Shown here: one piece after another, positions 34,745-45,102 of the stretch
Numbering within the stretch: position 1 is the stretch's first letter
Layout of the letters: each line of letters begins with the position of its first letter
Assembly: GCF_028618435.1 (NCBI RefSeq)
Contig: NZ_JAQISW010000001.1
Location: 62,001-126,000 of the forward strand
Origin: Bartonella sp. MM73XJBT.G
Lineage (GTDB): Bacteria > Pseudomonadota > Alphaproteobacteria > Rhizobiales > Rhizobiaceae
Reading direction: 5' to 3'
DNA length: 64,000 nt
Translations under genes and position numbers: made by a program
The notes under the pieces: model-generated
Seen by the model: the letters and a program-made list of their open reading frames with translations, nothing else
Database searches by the model: none
What the model was told of the DNA's origin: nothing

Positions 34745-35000
34745 CATAGGCTGATAAGCCGCTACCATCACACACTTTACCAACCTCCAATGTTGCAATA
34801 GTCCTTGAGACTTGAAAGAATTTAGAGGAGACATGCCTTTTTATGCAATTTTACCACATGGCCCATCCGCTTATAGCGTGTAATCAAGTGATTTGGATTG
34901 ATTTAACATGAAAAAAATTTACGGTATTCAGGATTCTAATTCAATGTGAAGAATGCTATATTCTCATTATAAATCTATATGTTGTATAAATACAGAGTAG
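34745..35000 (-). repeat. Integrase-leader relic (repeat family A), minus strand
   Basis: On the minus strand it starts with a TATACAACATATAGATTTATAA-like block near 34990, has TTAAATCAATCCAAATC in the leader, and ends in codons reading ATLEVGKVCDGSGLSA (about 34750-34797), matching VATLGAGKYNDGAGL of better copies. At 35230-35300 a further ATAACATATTGATTTATAA leader piece lies in the plus orientation. The rest up to 35339 shows nothing else. Confidence 0.5.
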
Positions 35001-35339
35001 ACATGTATATCACTTAAACTTTCGATAAAACTTGCGAGAAATACTTTTTATTTGTACGCAATAATCTGCTTTTTTAGCAATCTTATATAATAAATGCATG
35101 TCCAAAGGAATAGTTTTTTTAACGTTTAAAACTGTAAAAATAAGTTCTATTGCATAGAGTTTTTATGTACTTTCTATACAACTCCTTTCTGCCTCCATTA
35201 AAGATAAAAACATCAATCCTCTTCGAATAATTATATAACATATTGATTTATAATGATTATTTATTGTTTTGTAATTTAAATAAAAACTCTGTAAGTAAAA
35301 AAACGCATGCAATAAAATCATCATAGGAAAAGTGCATCG

Positions 35340-36254
35340 CTAATCAATCTTTTCAAGAGCTTTATTTTTTTTACGCCATTGTGAAGGTTGTAATTCAGCA
35401 ACAATGATCCCAATCAGAATAAACAAACCACCCAATAAAGCTAAAGAAGATAAATGCTCTCCAGCCAAACGCCCAACAATACCAGCCCATACTGGTTCAC
35501 CTGCATAAATGAGTGTTGCACGTGTAGGGGAAATGGACTTTTGTGCCCAATTCATGGCCAATTGAATAATCGCACTCATTAATGCCAATCCCATACCAAT
35601 AATAAACCATACCCACGAAAATTCAGGAATGCTTTCCCCCATCAAAGGCATACAAGAAAACGAAAAAAAACCACTAAAGAATAACTGAATAATGGTCACA
35701 CGTCGACTATCAACCTTGTTGGCAAAAATTCCGATGAGTATGACTTCTCCAGCAATTGCTAAGGCCCCCAACAAAGTCAAAATTTCGCCTTTTGAAAAAT
35801 CAAAACTTCCCGGCTTTTGTCCTGAAACAAGTACAAGGCCAATAAAAGCAAAAACAATACCAATCCAACAAGCAAAACGGGGAGGCTTTTTAAAAACAAT
35901 CCATTGCAAGATTGGAACCATCGGAACATAAAGCGCTGTGATAAAAGCCGACTGACTACTAATAATCGTTTGAAGTCCAGCTGCTTGAAAAGCATAACCA
36001 AAAAACATGGATAAACCAATTGCCATCCCAGCAAAAACTTCATAAACAGTTATACCTTTTATAGAGCGCCAAAAAATTGCTCCACATATAAGGGATGCAG
36101 CAATAAAACGAAATCCAACAAAAAACAGAGGACCGCTATAGCGTACCGCAATGTGAATGACTAAAAATGTAATCCCCCATAATATTGTTGCAGCAAATAT
36201 TGCCAACTCTGGTTTGCTTAATAAAGGATATTTAAACTGTTTGATATTCGTCAT
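35340..36254 (-). CDS. EamA/DMT-family transporter
   Basis: A 304-residue inner-membrane protein with about ten hydrophobic helices arranged as two EamA repeats. The N-terminal helix contains LAIFAATILWGITFLVIH and the second repeat contains TLIYAGEPVWAGIVGRLAGE, typical of the drug/metabolite transporter superfamily. The start ATG 36254 is chosen because GGAGGAG lies about 10 bases upstream; the longer frame runs back through argB and is not plausible. It lies 32 bases after argB and is probably cotranscribed. The substrate cannot be told from sequence. Confidence 0.88.
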   Translation of the reverse strand: MTNIKQFKYPLLSKPELAIFAATILWGITFLVIHIAVRYSGPLFFVGFRFIAASLICGAIFWRSIKGITVYEVFAGMAIGLSMFFGYAFQAAGLQTIISSQSAFITALYVPMVPILQWIVFKKPPRFACWIGIVFAFIGLVLVSGQKPGSFDFSKGEILTLLGALAIAGEVILIGIFANKVDSRRVTIIQLFFSGFFSFSCMPLMGESIPEFSWVWFIIGMGLALMSAIIQLAMNWAQKSISPTRATLIYAGEPVWAGIVGRLAGEHLSSLALLGGLFILIGIIVAELQPSQWRKKNKALEKID

Positions 36255-36286
36255 GAAAAGCCTTCTCCTCCAATTTTCCGCACAAT

Positions 36287-37192
36287 TTATGAAACAATAA
36301 GTGTTCCAACTCCCTGTTCGGTAAACAGCTCTAGTAAAACAGAATGAGGGGTTTTTCCATTTAAAATGACAACACCTTCCACACCATTTTGAAGGGCTTT
36401 CACACAAGTCTCTACTTTTGGAATCATGCCTCCTGAAATTGTTCCATTTTCGATAAGTTTCTTAGCCTCAGAAACTGTCAATTCTTTTAAAAGTTTACCC
36501 TGTTTATCCAAAACACCAGGAACATCAGTAAGAAATAAAAGACGTTTAGCCTCTAATGCACCCGCAATAGCTCCAGCAAAAATATCAGCATTAATATTAT
36601 AGGTTTTACCATCCCTACCTGGAGCCACAGGAGCAAGAACTGGTATCATTTCAGAACAAGCTAATAGATCCAGCAATGTACGATCAACTTCAATAGGCTC
36701 ACCAACAAATCCCAAATCTAGAACACGTTCAATATGCGAATCAGGATCAATGACAGTTCTATAAGCCTTTTCGGCAAAAACCATATTGCCATCCTTGCCG
36801 CACAACCCTATTGCCCATTCACCCTCAGCATTGATGAGAGCAACTATTTCCTTATTGATGGAACCCGCTAAAACCATTTCAACCACTTCAATGATCCGCT
36901 CATCGGTTACCCGTAAACCGTTTTCAAATCGTGATTCAATCCCCATTTTCATCAAAATTTCAGCAATTTGAGGTCCTCCACCATGAACAACAACAGGATT
37001 AATCCCTGATTGCTTTAATAGAGCAATATCACGCGCAAATGCTCGTCCCAAAGCAGGATCACCCATAGCATGACCGCCATATTTTACCACGACTGTTTTA
37101 TTTTCGTATTTTTGCATATAAGGTAAAGCAGACGATAAAAATGCTGCTTGTTTTTCCAAAACATCGACAGCACTGTTTTTAGCATCATCCAT
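36287..37192 (-). CDS. argB: Acetylglutamate kinase
   Basis: Phosphorylates N-acetylglutamate in arginine biosynthesis. 301 residues, normal length for alphaproteobacterial ArgB. Motifs: [12 protein letters not shown] near 35 (nucleotide-binding Lys), VVHGGGPQI near 68, and [15 protein letters not shown] near 200. The EamA transporter gene follows closely. No other arg gene is in the window. Confidence 0.96.
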   Translation of the reverse strand: MDDAKNSAVDVLEKQAAFLSSALPYMQKYENKTVVVKYGGHAMGDPALGRAFARDIALLKQSGINPVVVHGGGPQIAEILMKMGIESRFENGLRVTDERIIEVVEMVLAGSINKEIVALINAEGEWAIGLCGKDGNMVFAEKAYRTVIDPDSHIERVLDLGFVGEPIEVDRTLLDLLACSEMIPVLAPVAPGRDGKTYNINADIFAGAIAGALEAKRLLFLTDVPGVLDKQGKLLKELTVSEAKKLIENGTISGGMIPKVETCVKALQNGVEGVVILNGKTPHSVLLELFTEQGVGTLIVS

Positions 37193-37619
37193 TAATAGAG
37201 CCTCCTCATCACTTTTTACTATCTCTTAGTGAAATTTAGGAAAAGTGAAAACAATAAAACAAAGCTTTACTCTATCCATCCCCCTGAAAATCGTCAATTT
37301 TCCTTCAAATTACAAAAAAATAATAACCAGATGAAACAAGAAAATAACTTCCTCAATAAACGTAATAGCGAAAAATTAAACAAAATAAGCGTAAAAAACG
37401 TCACTATTTTATGATCTGATGTATAAAATTGAAAAGCAAAACTTTTAAGCTACGCTGTACAATCAACTCATTAGGTTCCCCTTATGGATACTTAACAATG
37501 AATAGGAATATATACAACCATTGATTTTACAAGAATGCACATTATGGAGAATTATAATAAACTGATTTATAGTAATAACTTATCTTTTTATAGCGTAAAA
37601 AAAATGAAATTAGTGTATC
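37193..37619. other. argB upstream region and gene-free DNA
   Basis: No supported ORF. Near 37552-37590 the sequence AATAAACTGATTTATAGTAATAACTTA resembles the outer leader block of repeat family A in plus orientation, abutting the minus-strand copy that begins at 37620. Confidence 0.35.
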
Positions 37620-38000
37620 AACACCATTGATTTGCCAATTCACGGGCTTGTTTTAAAGAGACATCTCTCAAAGCACCCAAACCCATTTCGCGACGGTGCC
37701 CCCGTGAAGGGTATAACGATAAATCCATTGGGCACCTCATCTTTACGCTTATGAAGTAACAAGCCAAGCACCATCGTTATATTTGCCAGCCCCAATGTTG
37801 CGACAAATCTTGCATTAAGACGGTTCACAAGAGCCATTTTTAGTCCTTTCTTATACAAATTTTATTCACACATTCATCCCACTTTTGACGTGCAAATGAA
37901 TGATTTTGATTGATTCAAAATAAACAGCTTTGAAATAAGGGAATCATACGTTATTCGGGACTCTCATTCAACATACAAAACAGTTAATATTATTGTAAAT
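37620..38000 (-). repeat. Integrase N-terminal relic with leader (repeat family A, best-preserved copy), minus strand
   Basis: Read on the minus strand: a leader with TTTTGAATCAATCAAAATC (about 37895-37915), ATG at 37837 (MALVNRLNARFVATLG), then, with frame shifts, GKYNDGA, LLHKRKD, GAQWIYRYTLHG and RREMGLGALRDVSLKQAREL, ending near 37624. This is the arm-DNA-binding (DUF4102) N-terminus of a P4-type tyrosine integrase; RYTLHG-RREMGLG is typical. Codons lie in all three frames, so the gene is dead. No catalytic domain follows. The integrase identification rests on known family motifs. Confidence 0.72.
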
Positions 38001-38179
38001 CAAAGTATTATTCGAATAAAAGCTTCCATATTTTAGAGCAGGCTGTGGTTAAAACTATATGAAAATAGCACCTTATACAATCGATCATGAAAGGTTATAT
38101 TATTGAGAATAAGAGACAGATTGCCCAACAGCTTTTTTAGCATCATCTGATAAGATTTTGCCATTTTAAAACTTTATGT

Positions 38180-38410
38180 TGGAGCTTTTAAAAGGGATTT
38201 TGTCTGTAAAAAAATCTGGATTCTTACTGGGTTGGTTCTACCTGATGATTAGCTTATATGATTTATTCACATAAGACTCTACGAACAAGCCTAATAACCT
38301 CGCACTTCTAAAAACGCTTTATGTGTACAAGAGGCTTACATTTGTATTACCGCCTTAAATGACGATCTTTTGTGGTACAAAAGATAAATGGCCGTTACAC
38401 TAGAAATATT
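38180..38410 (+). repeat. Repeat family B, copy 1
   Basis: About 230 bases that resemble the stretches at 54420-54640 and 61990-62220. Shared pieces include TTTGTCTGTAAA near one end and CCTTAAATGACGATCTTTTG...ACAAAAGATAA-GGC at the other. In this copy ATCTTTTGT-GGT-ACAAAAGAT is a perfect 9-bp hairpin (about 38364-38384). No reading frame is conserved between copies. The nature of the repeat is not known. Confidence 0.45.
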
Positions 38411-38593
38411 ATCAATCATTCAGTGCATCTTTCTATGGATAAGCCCCTTTTAAAATATTATAAACATTAAAAAGTAAAACTTATCCATAAAATGTAAAAA
38501 ATTCTGTACAACAGGAACTTACAATAAATCAATCGTCTCTCTTTTTTCTTTTCAAAGATAATAAGACAATCGAAAGTTTAATAAAAATAACCT

Positions 38594-38628
38594 TCCAAAA
38601 ATGTTTTCTCATTTACTTTGAAAACATT
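38594..38628 (-). terminator. Intrinsic terminator of dnaJ
   Basis: AATGTTTTC (38600-38608) and GAAAACATT (38620-38628) form a perfect 9-bp stem around an 11-base loop. On the minus strand the stem is followed by TTT, extending the T-run to five. It lies just after the dnaJ stop. Confidence 0.65.
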
Positions 38629-38636
38629 CACCTACT

Positions 38637-39779
38637 TTAACCAGAAATATTTTCAAAAAATTCTTTCATCCGTGAAAAAAAACCATGTGATTGTGGTGAA
38701 TTCTCATGATTTGAGAGCTTTTCAAATTTTTGCAATAGTTCACGTTGCTCGTGCGTGAGCTTCTGTGGTGTCTCAATCGTGATATGAATGTACAGATCAC
38801 CTCTTAGCTGCTGACGGCGCAACATGGGCATGCCTTTACCTTTAAGGCGGAATTGACGTCCATTTTGTGTCCCTTCTGGGATCTTAACACGTGCTTTAAC
38901 ACCATCAAGGTCAGAAACTTCAAACTCTCCTCCTAAAGCCGCTGTTACCATCGAAATAGGAACGCGACAGTGAAGATCTGCTCCTTCTCGCTGAAAAAAT
39001 TCATGCGGTTTAACGGAAAGGAAAATATAAAGATCACCATTGGGACCACCACGAACACCAGCATCACCCTCACCAGAAAGACGAATACGCGTCCCATCTT
39101 CAATACCAGCTGGAACATTCACGCTCAACGAACGTTTTTTCTCTATACGCCGTGTACCCTGACATTTGGGGCATGGATCTGTAATCGTTTCACCACGTCC
39201 GTGACATGTATGACATGTTCTCTCAATAGAAAAAAAACCTTGTGCAGCACGCACACGACCAGACCCATGACATGTCCCACAAACTTGTGGACTAGAGCCC
39301 TTTCTCGCTCCTGAACCTTCACAAACATCGCACGTAACAGAACTAGGAATATTAATTTCTGCAGTTTTTCCTGAAAAGGCCTCTTCTAAGGTCACTTCCA
39401 TATTATAACTTAAGTCTGCACCACGTTCGCGACCATCACCACGCTTACGGTGTGCGCCTCCCATAATCTCACCAAAAAAATCTTCAAAAATATCAGCAAA
39501 TCCACCACCGGCAGCAAAACCGCTAAAGGGATTGCCTCCCCCTTGACCACCGCTATTTTCAAAGGCCGCATGACCAAATCGGTCATAAGCAGCACGCTTT
39601 TGGGGATCTTTAAGAACTTCATAGGCTTCGCCAATTTCTTTGAATTTTCGCTCTGCCTCTTTATCCCCGGCGTTGCGATCAGGATGATATTGCATTGCCA
39701 ACTTACGAAAAGCAGATTTCAATTTTTTATCATCACATTCACGAGTCACGCCAAGAATTTCATAATAATCAACCTTCAT
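38637..39779 (-). CDS. dnaJ: Chaperone protein DnaJ
   Basis: Hsp40 co-chaperone that delivers substrates to DnaK and stimulates its ATPase. 380 residues from [11 protein letters not shown]. The J domain has the HPD motif in YHPDRNAG near 33; a Gly/Phe-rich linker follows (about 75-105); then four zinc-binding motifs [24 protein letters not shown] and CPKCQGTR (about 150-215); and a C-terminal peptide-binding domain. ATG 39779 is preferred over ATG 39782 because its spacing from AGGA is better (7 against 4 bases). dnaK lies 158 bases upstream on the same strand with a hairpin between, so dnaJ may be made partly by readthrough. Confidence 0.97.
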   Translation of the reverse strand: MKVDYYEILGVTRECDDKKLKSAFRKLAMQYHPDRNAGDKEAERKFKEIGEAYEVLKDPQKRAAYDRFGHAAFENSGGQGGGNPFSGFAAGGGFADIFEDFFGEIMGGAHRKRGDGRERGADLSYNMEVTLEEAFSGKTAEINIPSSVTCDVCEGSGARKGSSPQVCGTCHGSGRVRAAQGFFSIERTCHTCHGRGETITDPCPKCQGTRRIEKKRSLSVNVPAGIEDGTRIRLSGEGDAGVRGGPNGDLYIFLSVKPHEFFQREGADLHCRVPISMVTAALGGEFEVSDLDGVKARVKIPEGTQNGRQFRLKGKGMPMLRRQQLRGDLYIHITIETPQKLTHEQRELLQKFEKLSNHENSPQSHGFFSRMKEFFENISG

Positions 39780-39869
39780 CATGTATTCCTGATAGTTTTT
39801 CTATTATCCATCTTTATGGATAATATCTCTTTTAATTTATATTTTTAGCAACAAAGTTGCAACTTGTCT

Positions 39870-39910
39870 CAAATAATAAAGCCCAGCCTTATATTTCAAA
39901 GGCCGGGTTT
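39870..39910 (-). terminator. Intrinsic terminator between dnaK and dnaJ
   Basis: On the minus strand CCCGGCCTT pairs with AAGGCTGGG (one G-U pair) around an 8-base loop, followed by CTTTATTATTT. The T-run is broken, so some readthrough into dnaJ is likely. Confidence 0.65.
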
Positions 39911-39937
39911 ATAAATTAATCAACACATATGCTGACA

Positions 39938-41830
39938 CTATTTCTTCTTATCATTAACTTCTTCAAAATCAGCATCAACAACATCATCATTCTTTGTCTC
40001 TGTTTCAGTGTCAGCGCTTGCTGCTTGTGACGCTTCATACATAGCCTGTCCAAGCTTCATACTGACTTCTGCTAATTTTTGCATCTTTGTTGTTACTTCT
40101 TCCGTATCACTGCTTTCAAGCGCAGATTTCAAATCAGATATTGCTGTTTCAATCTGCCCCTTTTCTTCAGCTGATACTTTATCGCCATATTCATTGAGTG
40201 ACTTTTCCGTCGAATGAATAAGAGCTTCCGCTTGATTTCTAGCTTCAACACCTTCACGGCGTTTTTTATCCTCAGCGGCATGTTCTTCTGCATCCTGTAC
40301 CATTTTTTCAATATCAGCATCACTTAAACCACCTGATGCCTGAATACGAATTTGATGCTCTTTACCCGTTCCTTTATCTTTGGCTGAAACATTAACAATA
40401 CCATTCGCATCAATATCAAAAGTAACTTCGATTTGCGGTACACCACGCGGTGCTGGGGGAATACCAACAAGATCAAATTGAGCCAATAATTTATTATCAC
40501 TCGCCATTTCCCGTTCACCTTGGAAAACACGAATCGTTACAGCACTCTGGTTATCATCAGCTGTTGAAAAAACTTGCGATTTTTTTGTCGGGATAGTGGT
40601 ATTGCGCTCAATGAGACGTGTGAAAACGCCTCCCAATGTTTCAATCCCCAAGGATAAAGGGGTGACATCTAGAAGCAACACGTCTTTGACATCGCCTTGT
40701 AAAACGCCCCCTTGAATAGCTGCACCCATTGCAACCACTTCATCGGGATTAACACCTTTATGTGGATCTTTGCCAAAGAAGTTCTGCACAACTTGCTGAA
40801 TCTTAGGCATACGTGTCATACCGCCCACTAAAACAACTTCATCAATCTCACCAGCCTTTAATCCAGCATCTTTCAATGCAGCTTTACAAGGCTCGATGGT
40901 ACGTTGCACTAAATCATCAACGAGTGATTCAAATTTTGCCCGAGTCAATTTCATTGTTAAATGCTTGGGACCCGATTGATCAGCCGTAATAAATGGTAAA
41001 TTGATTTCTGTTTGCTGTGATGAAGAAAGCTCAATCTTTGCTTTTTCTGCCGCTTCTTTTAGGCGCTGTAAAGCAAGTTTATCATTCTTTAGATCAATAC
41101 CTTGTTCTTTTTTGAATTCATCGGCAAAATAACCGACCAAGCGCATATCAAAGTCTTCACCTCCTAAGAATGTATCTCCATTAGTTGATTTAACTTCAAA
41201 AACGCCATCTCCAATTTCAAGGACTGAAATATCAAATGTACCGCCACCAAGGTCGTAAACAGCAATTGTTTTTCCGTCCTTTTTGTCCAAACCATAAGCT
41301 AAAGCAGCAGCTGTTGGCTCATTAATAATCCGTAAGACTTCAAGTCCAGCAATTTTACCCGCATCTTTAGTCGCTTGACGTTGGGCATCATTAAAATAAG
41401 CAGGAACAGTAATAACTGCTTGTTCAACTTTTTCACCAAGATAAGATTCAGCTGTTTCCTTCATCTTTTGCAAAATCATCGCTGAAATTTGCGATGGAGA
41501 ATATTTCTTACCTGCTTCTTCGACCCATGCATCGCCATTGTCACCTTTAACGATTTTATAAGGCACAAGTGCTTTATCTTTTTCAACCATAGGGTCATCA
41601 AAACGCCGCCCTATCAAACGTTTCACTGCAAAAACTGTCCCTTCAGGATTTGTTACTGCCTGACGTTTAGCAGGCTGTCCTACAAGCCGCTCTCCCCCAT
41701 CCGTAAAGGCAACAACAGAAGGTGTTGTTCGCGCTCCTTCTGAGTTTTCGATAACCTTTGCGTTTTTGCCATCCATAACAGCCACACAAGAGTTCGTCGT
41801 CCCCAAATCAATACCAATTACTTTTGCCAT
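39938..41830 (-). CDS. dnaK: Chaperone protein DnaK (Hsp70)
   Basis: ATP-driven folding chaperone. The start [20 protein letters not shown] at 41830 has GGAGATTATAAT directly upstream; a 7-codon longer frame is discarded. 630 residues. The N-terminal ATPase domain shows [22 protein letters not shown] and LVGGMTRMP; the substrate-binding domain starts near 390 ([17 protein letters not shown]); the C-terminal lid ends with an acidic tail [16 protein letters not shown], typical of proteobacterial DnaK. A heat-shock-type promoter candidate lies about 150 bases upstream. No CIRCE element is seen. Confidence 0.98.
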   Translation of the reverse strand: MAKVIGIDLGTTNSCVAVMDGKNAKVIENSEGARTTPSVVAFTDGGERLVGQPAKRQAVTNPEGTVFAVKRLIGRRFDDPMVEKDKALVPYKIVKGDNGDAWVEEAGKKYSPSQISAMILQKMKETAESYLGEKVEQAVITVPAYFNDAQRQATKDAGKIAGLEVLRIINEPTAAALAYGLDKKDGKTIAVYDLGGGTFDISVLEIGDGVFEVKSTNGDTFLGGEDFDMRLVGYFADEFKKEQGIDLKNDKLALQRLKEAAEKAKIELSSSQQTEINLPFITADQSGPKHLTMKLTRAKFESLVDDLVQRTIEPCKAALKDAGLKAGEIDEVVLVGGMTRMPKIQQVVQNFFGKDPHKGVNPDEVVAMGAAIQGGVLQGDVKDVLLLDVTPLSLGIETLGGVFTRLIERNTTIPTKKSQVFSTADDNQSAVTIRVFQGEREMASDNKLLAQFDLVGIPPAPRGVPQIEVTFDIDANGIVNVSAKDKGTGKEHQIRIQASGGLSDADIEKMVQDAEEHAAEDKKRREGVEARNQAEALIHSTEKSLNEYGDKVSAEEKGQIETAISDLKSALESSDTEEVTTKMQKLAEVSMKLGQAMYEASQAASADTETETKNDDVVDADFEEVNDKKK

Positions 41831-41976
41831 ATTATAATCTCCATTCAGCAAGCTACCTCAGCCTTCATAAAGCATCTTTTTAAGATAGCTCCTCACAACA
41901 CTCAAAGCCCGTATCCTGCTTTAAGCAACATAAATAATAATAAATCGCAAGTCGCCAACAAGCCTCGCTGCCTCGT

Positions 41977-42005
41977 ATATAAGAACACGATTTTATTGCT
42001 ACAAG
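41977..42005 (-). promoter_or_regulatory. Possible heat-shock (RpoH-type) promoter of dnaK
   Basis: On the minus strand CTTGTA (42000-42005) and TTATAT (41977-41982) are separated by exactly 17 bases, about 150 bases before the dnaK start. CTTG in the -35 box is the hallmark of sigma-32 promoters in Alphaproteobacteria; the -10 box lacks the CCCAT part, so a sigma-70 reading is also possible. Confidence 0.45.
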
Positions 42006-42399
42006 AGAATAATGAGAGAAACATCTCCAAAATAAAAAAATTCTTTCAAAGTAGGCGCTCTAATAATCCATAAATACCATATTTATGAAAGGGTTAAGAT
42101 CATAATATATTTTTCTTTCAATCCTCAACAAACAGATCTATCTATAAAAATAAAATCATTGAACACGCGCTCTTGATCTTTCATCATGAATTAAGAAATA
42201 CTGATATAAAAGCTTTTTAAAAATACCGTTTAAAGGCGAATAATTTATATCATAAAACGTTATAAACCTTCCTTAAAGACTAAAACAGCTCGCATATCTT
42301 ATGAACCTGTTTTTATGATCCTTCTTCAAGTATTAAACAGTGCTTTTCTAAATGTTCATATTGATAACAATATCATTGATCTATCTCCTCTCAACAATT

Positions 42400-42800
42400 C
42401 TTCTTCTAATAGCCTTATCGTTCATTGCTATTTGAAAGCAGTCTTTTAAATTCATCAAAAAAGCTTTTTCTTAACTATATTCTTCTTAAAATTCGAAAGA
42501 TAATGCCTCTGTATAAACGCTTTAAAATACCAAAAGCTGTTATAATACTAAGAGTTGATCAATTTTATGATCTTTTTGTATTGTATCTTTATTCAGTAAA
42601 GGAGTGGCAGACCATAGAATTTTATCACTTACAAATACTTTTGTGATATGAATAATGATGAGAGATACTTTGTCTTTGTAAACCTTACTGTTTTCCTTTA
42701 AAATCGAAGAATTCTATGACTTTTCTTCTCATAATTTAAATCAATTTTATTTTAGTAATTCTTTGCTTTTATTTTAAATAAAAATTCTGCTAAATAAAAA
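42400..42800 (+). repeat. Decayed integrase-leader pieces (repeat family A), plus strand
   Basis: Around 42503 ATGCCTCTGTATAAACGCTTTAAAATACCAAAAG... parallels the ATG and first codons of the copy at 58990 (ATGCCTCTTATAAAGAGTC then GTGCCAAAAATTTG). At 42770-42800 a TTTTAAATAAAAATTCTGC block matches 35275-35295. The rest of the dnaK to PCuAC gap (41831-42838) holds the dnaK promoter region and AT-rich DNA without a supported gene. Confidence 0.4.
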
Positions 42801-42838
42801 ATATTCAGAGTATGAATCTTATTAAGGAGGGTAAATTA

Positions 42839-43393
42839 ATGCTGGCATATATTATCAAGAAAATAACGAAACTCAACTATAAGAATACAATATATGCGCT
42901 ATATCCATACAAAAAGGCTATCGCAAATATCATTTGTGTTTTTCTTTTTGCTAGTATAACCTTACCAGCAAATGCTCAGCAATACAAACTTGGTGACATA
43001 GAAATTCTTAATCCTTGGGCACGCGAAACACTTAAAGGTGCAAAAGTTAGTAGTGGTTATTTTTATATTATTAATCACAGTAATATTCCAGATCGTTTAG
43101 TTTCTATTTCCACAGACAGCGTAAAAACAACAGAAATGCACACTATGACCGTTGTTAATGATATTATGAAAATGGAAAAAATGCATAATGGCATTGAAAT
43201 CCCGGGAAATGGCGAAGTCACACTTAAGCCCGGTGGTAATCATATTATGTTTATGGGACTTTCAAAACCCTTCAAACTAGGTGATAAAGTTAGTGCAAAA
43301 TTGACATTTGAGCATGCAGGAACCATTGATGTTGATTTCTCTATAAAAGCTATGAAAACAACTTCACCTTCCAAACCTACTCCTGCTCACTAA
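42839..43393 (+). CDS. Periplasmic copper chaperone, PCu(A)C family
   Basis: A 184-residue exported protein. The start ATG 42839 is fixed by a perfect AAGGAGG eight bases upstream; an in-frame ATG 9 codons earlier would bury that site. It has a long basic n-region, a hydrophobic core IANIICVFLFASITLPANA (about 36-54) and probable cleavage after ANA. The copper site appears as TTEMHTM...MKMEKM and, ~30 residues on, HIMFMGL, matching the H-M-x(n)-M-x(n)-H-x-M pattern. Such proteins hand Cu(I) to the CuA centre of cytochrome oxidase. No Sco or oxidase gene is adjacent. A strong hairpin follows. Confidence 0.85.
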   Translation: MLAYIIKKITKLNYKNTIYALYPYKKAIANIICVFLFASITLPANAQQYKLGDIEILNPWARETLKGAKVSSGYFYIINHSNIPDRLVSISTDSVKTTEMHTMTVVNDIMKMEKMHNGIEIPGNGEVTLKPGGNHIMFMGLSKPFKLGDKVSAKLTFEHAGTIDVDFSIKAMKTTSPSKPTPAH

Positions 43394-43430
43394 GCCCTTT
43401 TTATTTAATTATTATAAACACACATTTTAT

Positions 43431-43469
43431 AAAATGAAGAAGTGTGAAATTTTTACGCTTCTTCATTTT
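43431..43469. terminator. Bidirectional terminator between PCuAC and BON/LysM genes
   Basis: AAAATGAAGAAGTGT (43431-43445) pairs with ACGCTTCTTCATTTT (43455-43469): 15 bp with one G-U pair and a 9-base loop. The A/T arms supply a T-run in both directions, fitting the convergent genes on either side. Confidence 0.8.
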
Positions 43470-43506
43470 GTTTAATGCCATAACATAAGCAAAAAACTAT
43501 TCTCTT

Positions 43507-43968
43507 TTATGCGTAAATATGGTCAACTTCAGGAATACGCAAAACTTGTCCAGGATAAATTTTATCAGGAGATTTTAGCATTGGTTTATTGGCTTCAAAA
43601 ATAAATGTATTTTTATCACCTTGCCCTTTTCCATAAACCTCTTCAGCAATTTTCCAAAGATTATCACCAGACTTAACCTCATAAAAACGAGAAGATTTTC
43701 TAAACGTTGTATCTATAACCTTTAATTGCTCAACATCCACAGAAGAAATGCCTTGTGAATTACCAACAACCAAAAGTGCTTTTTCCAGTGTTTCCCTATC
43801 TGGAACCTCACCGCTTAAAATAGCTTTACCGTCTTCAATTTGAATATTAACTTTTTCTGTATCGAGTTGAAAATGATCAAATGCGGCCTTAAAGTCTTTT
43901 TCTTTTGGTTCATGGTCCCCCATACCTAGCTTTTCACCTACGGTTTTAATAAAATTAAAAAATCCCAT
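43507..43968 (-). CDS. BON and LysM domain protein (YgaU/Kbp-like)
   Basis: A 153-residue cytoplasmic-type protein without a signal peptide. The N-terminal half holds a BON domain (about 25-90, VNIQIEDGKAILSGEVPD), the C-terminal part a LysM domain (about 97-150, YEVKSGDNLWKIAEEVYG and IYPGQVLRIP). The closest known family is YgaU/Kbp, a potassium-binding protein in E. coli. The start at 43968 is fixed by a perfect AAGGAGGT six bases upstream. It is convergent with the PCuAC gene and divergent from batR. Confidence 0.87.
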   Translation of the reverse strand: MGFFNFIKTVGEKLGMGDHEPKEKDFKAAFDHFQLDTEKVNIQIEDGKAILSGEVPDRETLEKALLVVGNSQGISSVDVEQLKVIDTTFRKSSRFYEVKSGDNLWKIAEEVYGKGQGDKNTFIFEANKPMLKSPDKIYPGQVLRIPEVDHIYA

Positions 43969-44355
43969 TATGACCTCCTTATCGTATAGCAGAAACAAAT
44001 TTTTGTGCATATATTGCCACATTCTTGTCTTTGCTCTTAAAACACATAGGCGGATTTTCTAAACTTCAACAATCAAAACTAAACATGTTCAATTTTGAGA
44101 CAAAAATAAGAATAAACTTCGCAATAAATTTTAATAAAAAAAGCCTTTATGCAAATTTTCTCTCAAACGAAGGGATCTTAATAGACGTAGAAACATTATA
44201 AATTATGAAAGCAAAACAAGATTTTACAAGAATGACAACAGGTTTTTTACTTTGCTACAATTTGTATCATATTTGTTTTGCAAAAAAAATGTGAACTCCC
44301 ATATAAATAAGTGTGGGTAATTTGCTACCACAGCAATAGAAAGGTCTAAGAAACC
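43969..44355. other. Divergent control region between BON/LysM gene and batR
   Basis: 387 bases with no ORF. It should contain the batR promoter; no confident -35/-10 pair or operator could be picked by eye. No family A or B repeat was recognised. Confidence 0.35.
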
Positions 44356-45078
44356 ATGAAAGATACACCAACAATCACGCAAACGATTGTACTTGTTGAT
44401 GATGATCGCAATATTTTGACATCTCTATCTTTTGCGCTTGAGACAGAAGGATATCGGGTTGAAAGCTATACAGATGGAGCATCTGCACTCAAAGGTCTCA
44501 CACTTCACCCCCCACATTTAGCTATTTTTGATATTAAAATGCCCCGAATGGATGGGATGGAGCTCTTGCGTCGTTTACGTCAAAAATCTGACCTTCCAGT
44601 TATTTTTCTGACGTCCAAAGATGATGAAATTGATGAATTATTTGGTCTTAAAATGGGAGCTGATGATTTTATTACAAAACCTTTCTCCCAACGTCTTCTC
44701 ATTGAGCGCGTAAAAGCTATTTTGCGCCGTTCCAATGCTCGTAACCAACCGCTTTCCACAGGAACTGCTTCCACCTCTTCCCTCAAACGTGGAGATCTTG
44801 TGATGGACCAAGAGCGTCACACCTGTACATGGAAAGATAAACCTGTTATTTTAACTGTTACGGAATTTTTGATTCTGCAAACCCTCGCACAAAGACCAGG
44901 CGTTGTAAAAAGTCGTGATGCTTTAATGGATGCTGCCTATAGTGATCAGGTCTACGTAGATGATCGCACCATTGATAGTCATATTAAACGTCTGCGTAAA
45001 AAATTTAAACAAGTGGATGATGATTTTGCAATGATTGAAACACTTTATGGTGTGGGTTATCGTTTTCACGAGGTGTAA
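44356..45078 (+). CDS. batR: Two-component response regulator BatR (ChvI/BvrR homologue)
   Basis: An OmpR-family regulator of 240 residues. The receiver domain has the acidic triad Asp15-Asp17, phospho-acceptor Asp59 in [13 protein letters not shown], and the conserved Lys in DDFITKPF. The C-terminal winged helix (about 145-240) ends with [11 protein letters not shown]. BatR/BvrR/ChvI regulators control envelope, acid response and host-interaction genes in Rhizobiales; in Bartonella BatR is tied to virulence genes at host pH. The kinase gene follows after 24 bases, then hprK and PTS genes. Confidence 0.93.
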   Translation: MKDTPTITQTIVLVDDDRNILTSLSFALETEGYRVESYTDGASALKGLTLHPPHLAIFDIKMPRMDGMELLRRLRQKSDLPVIFLTSKDDEIDELFGLKMGADDFITKPFSQRLLIERVKAILRRSNARNQPLSTGTASTSSLKRGDLVMDQERHTCTWKDKPVILTVTEFLILQTLAQRPGVVKSRDALMDAAYSDQVYVDDRTIDSHIKRLRKKFKQVDDDFAMIETLYGVGYRFHEV

Positions 45079-45102
45079 AACTGCTTTGTCGCAAAAATTT
45101 GA

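Noticed and set aside
37640-37858. 72-codon minus-strand frame beginning at MYKKGLKMALVN
   Set aside because: This is one frame through a frameshifted integrase relic; the true codons lie in three frames.
41831-42010. CIRCE element upstream of dnaK
   Set aside because: No TTAGCACTC/GAGTGCTAA-like dyad is present; a CTTG-type promoter candidate was noted instead.
42425-42646. 73-codon plus-strand frame
   Set aside because: It overlaps a decayed family A copy and has no ribosome-binding site or family match.
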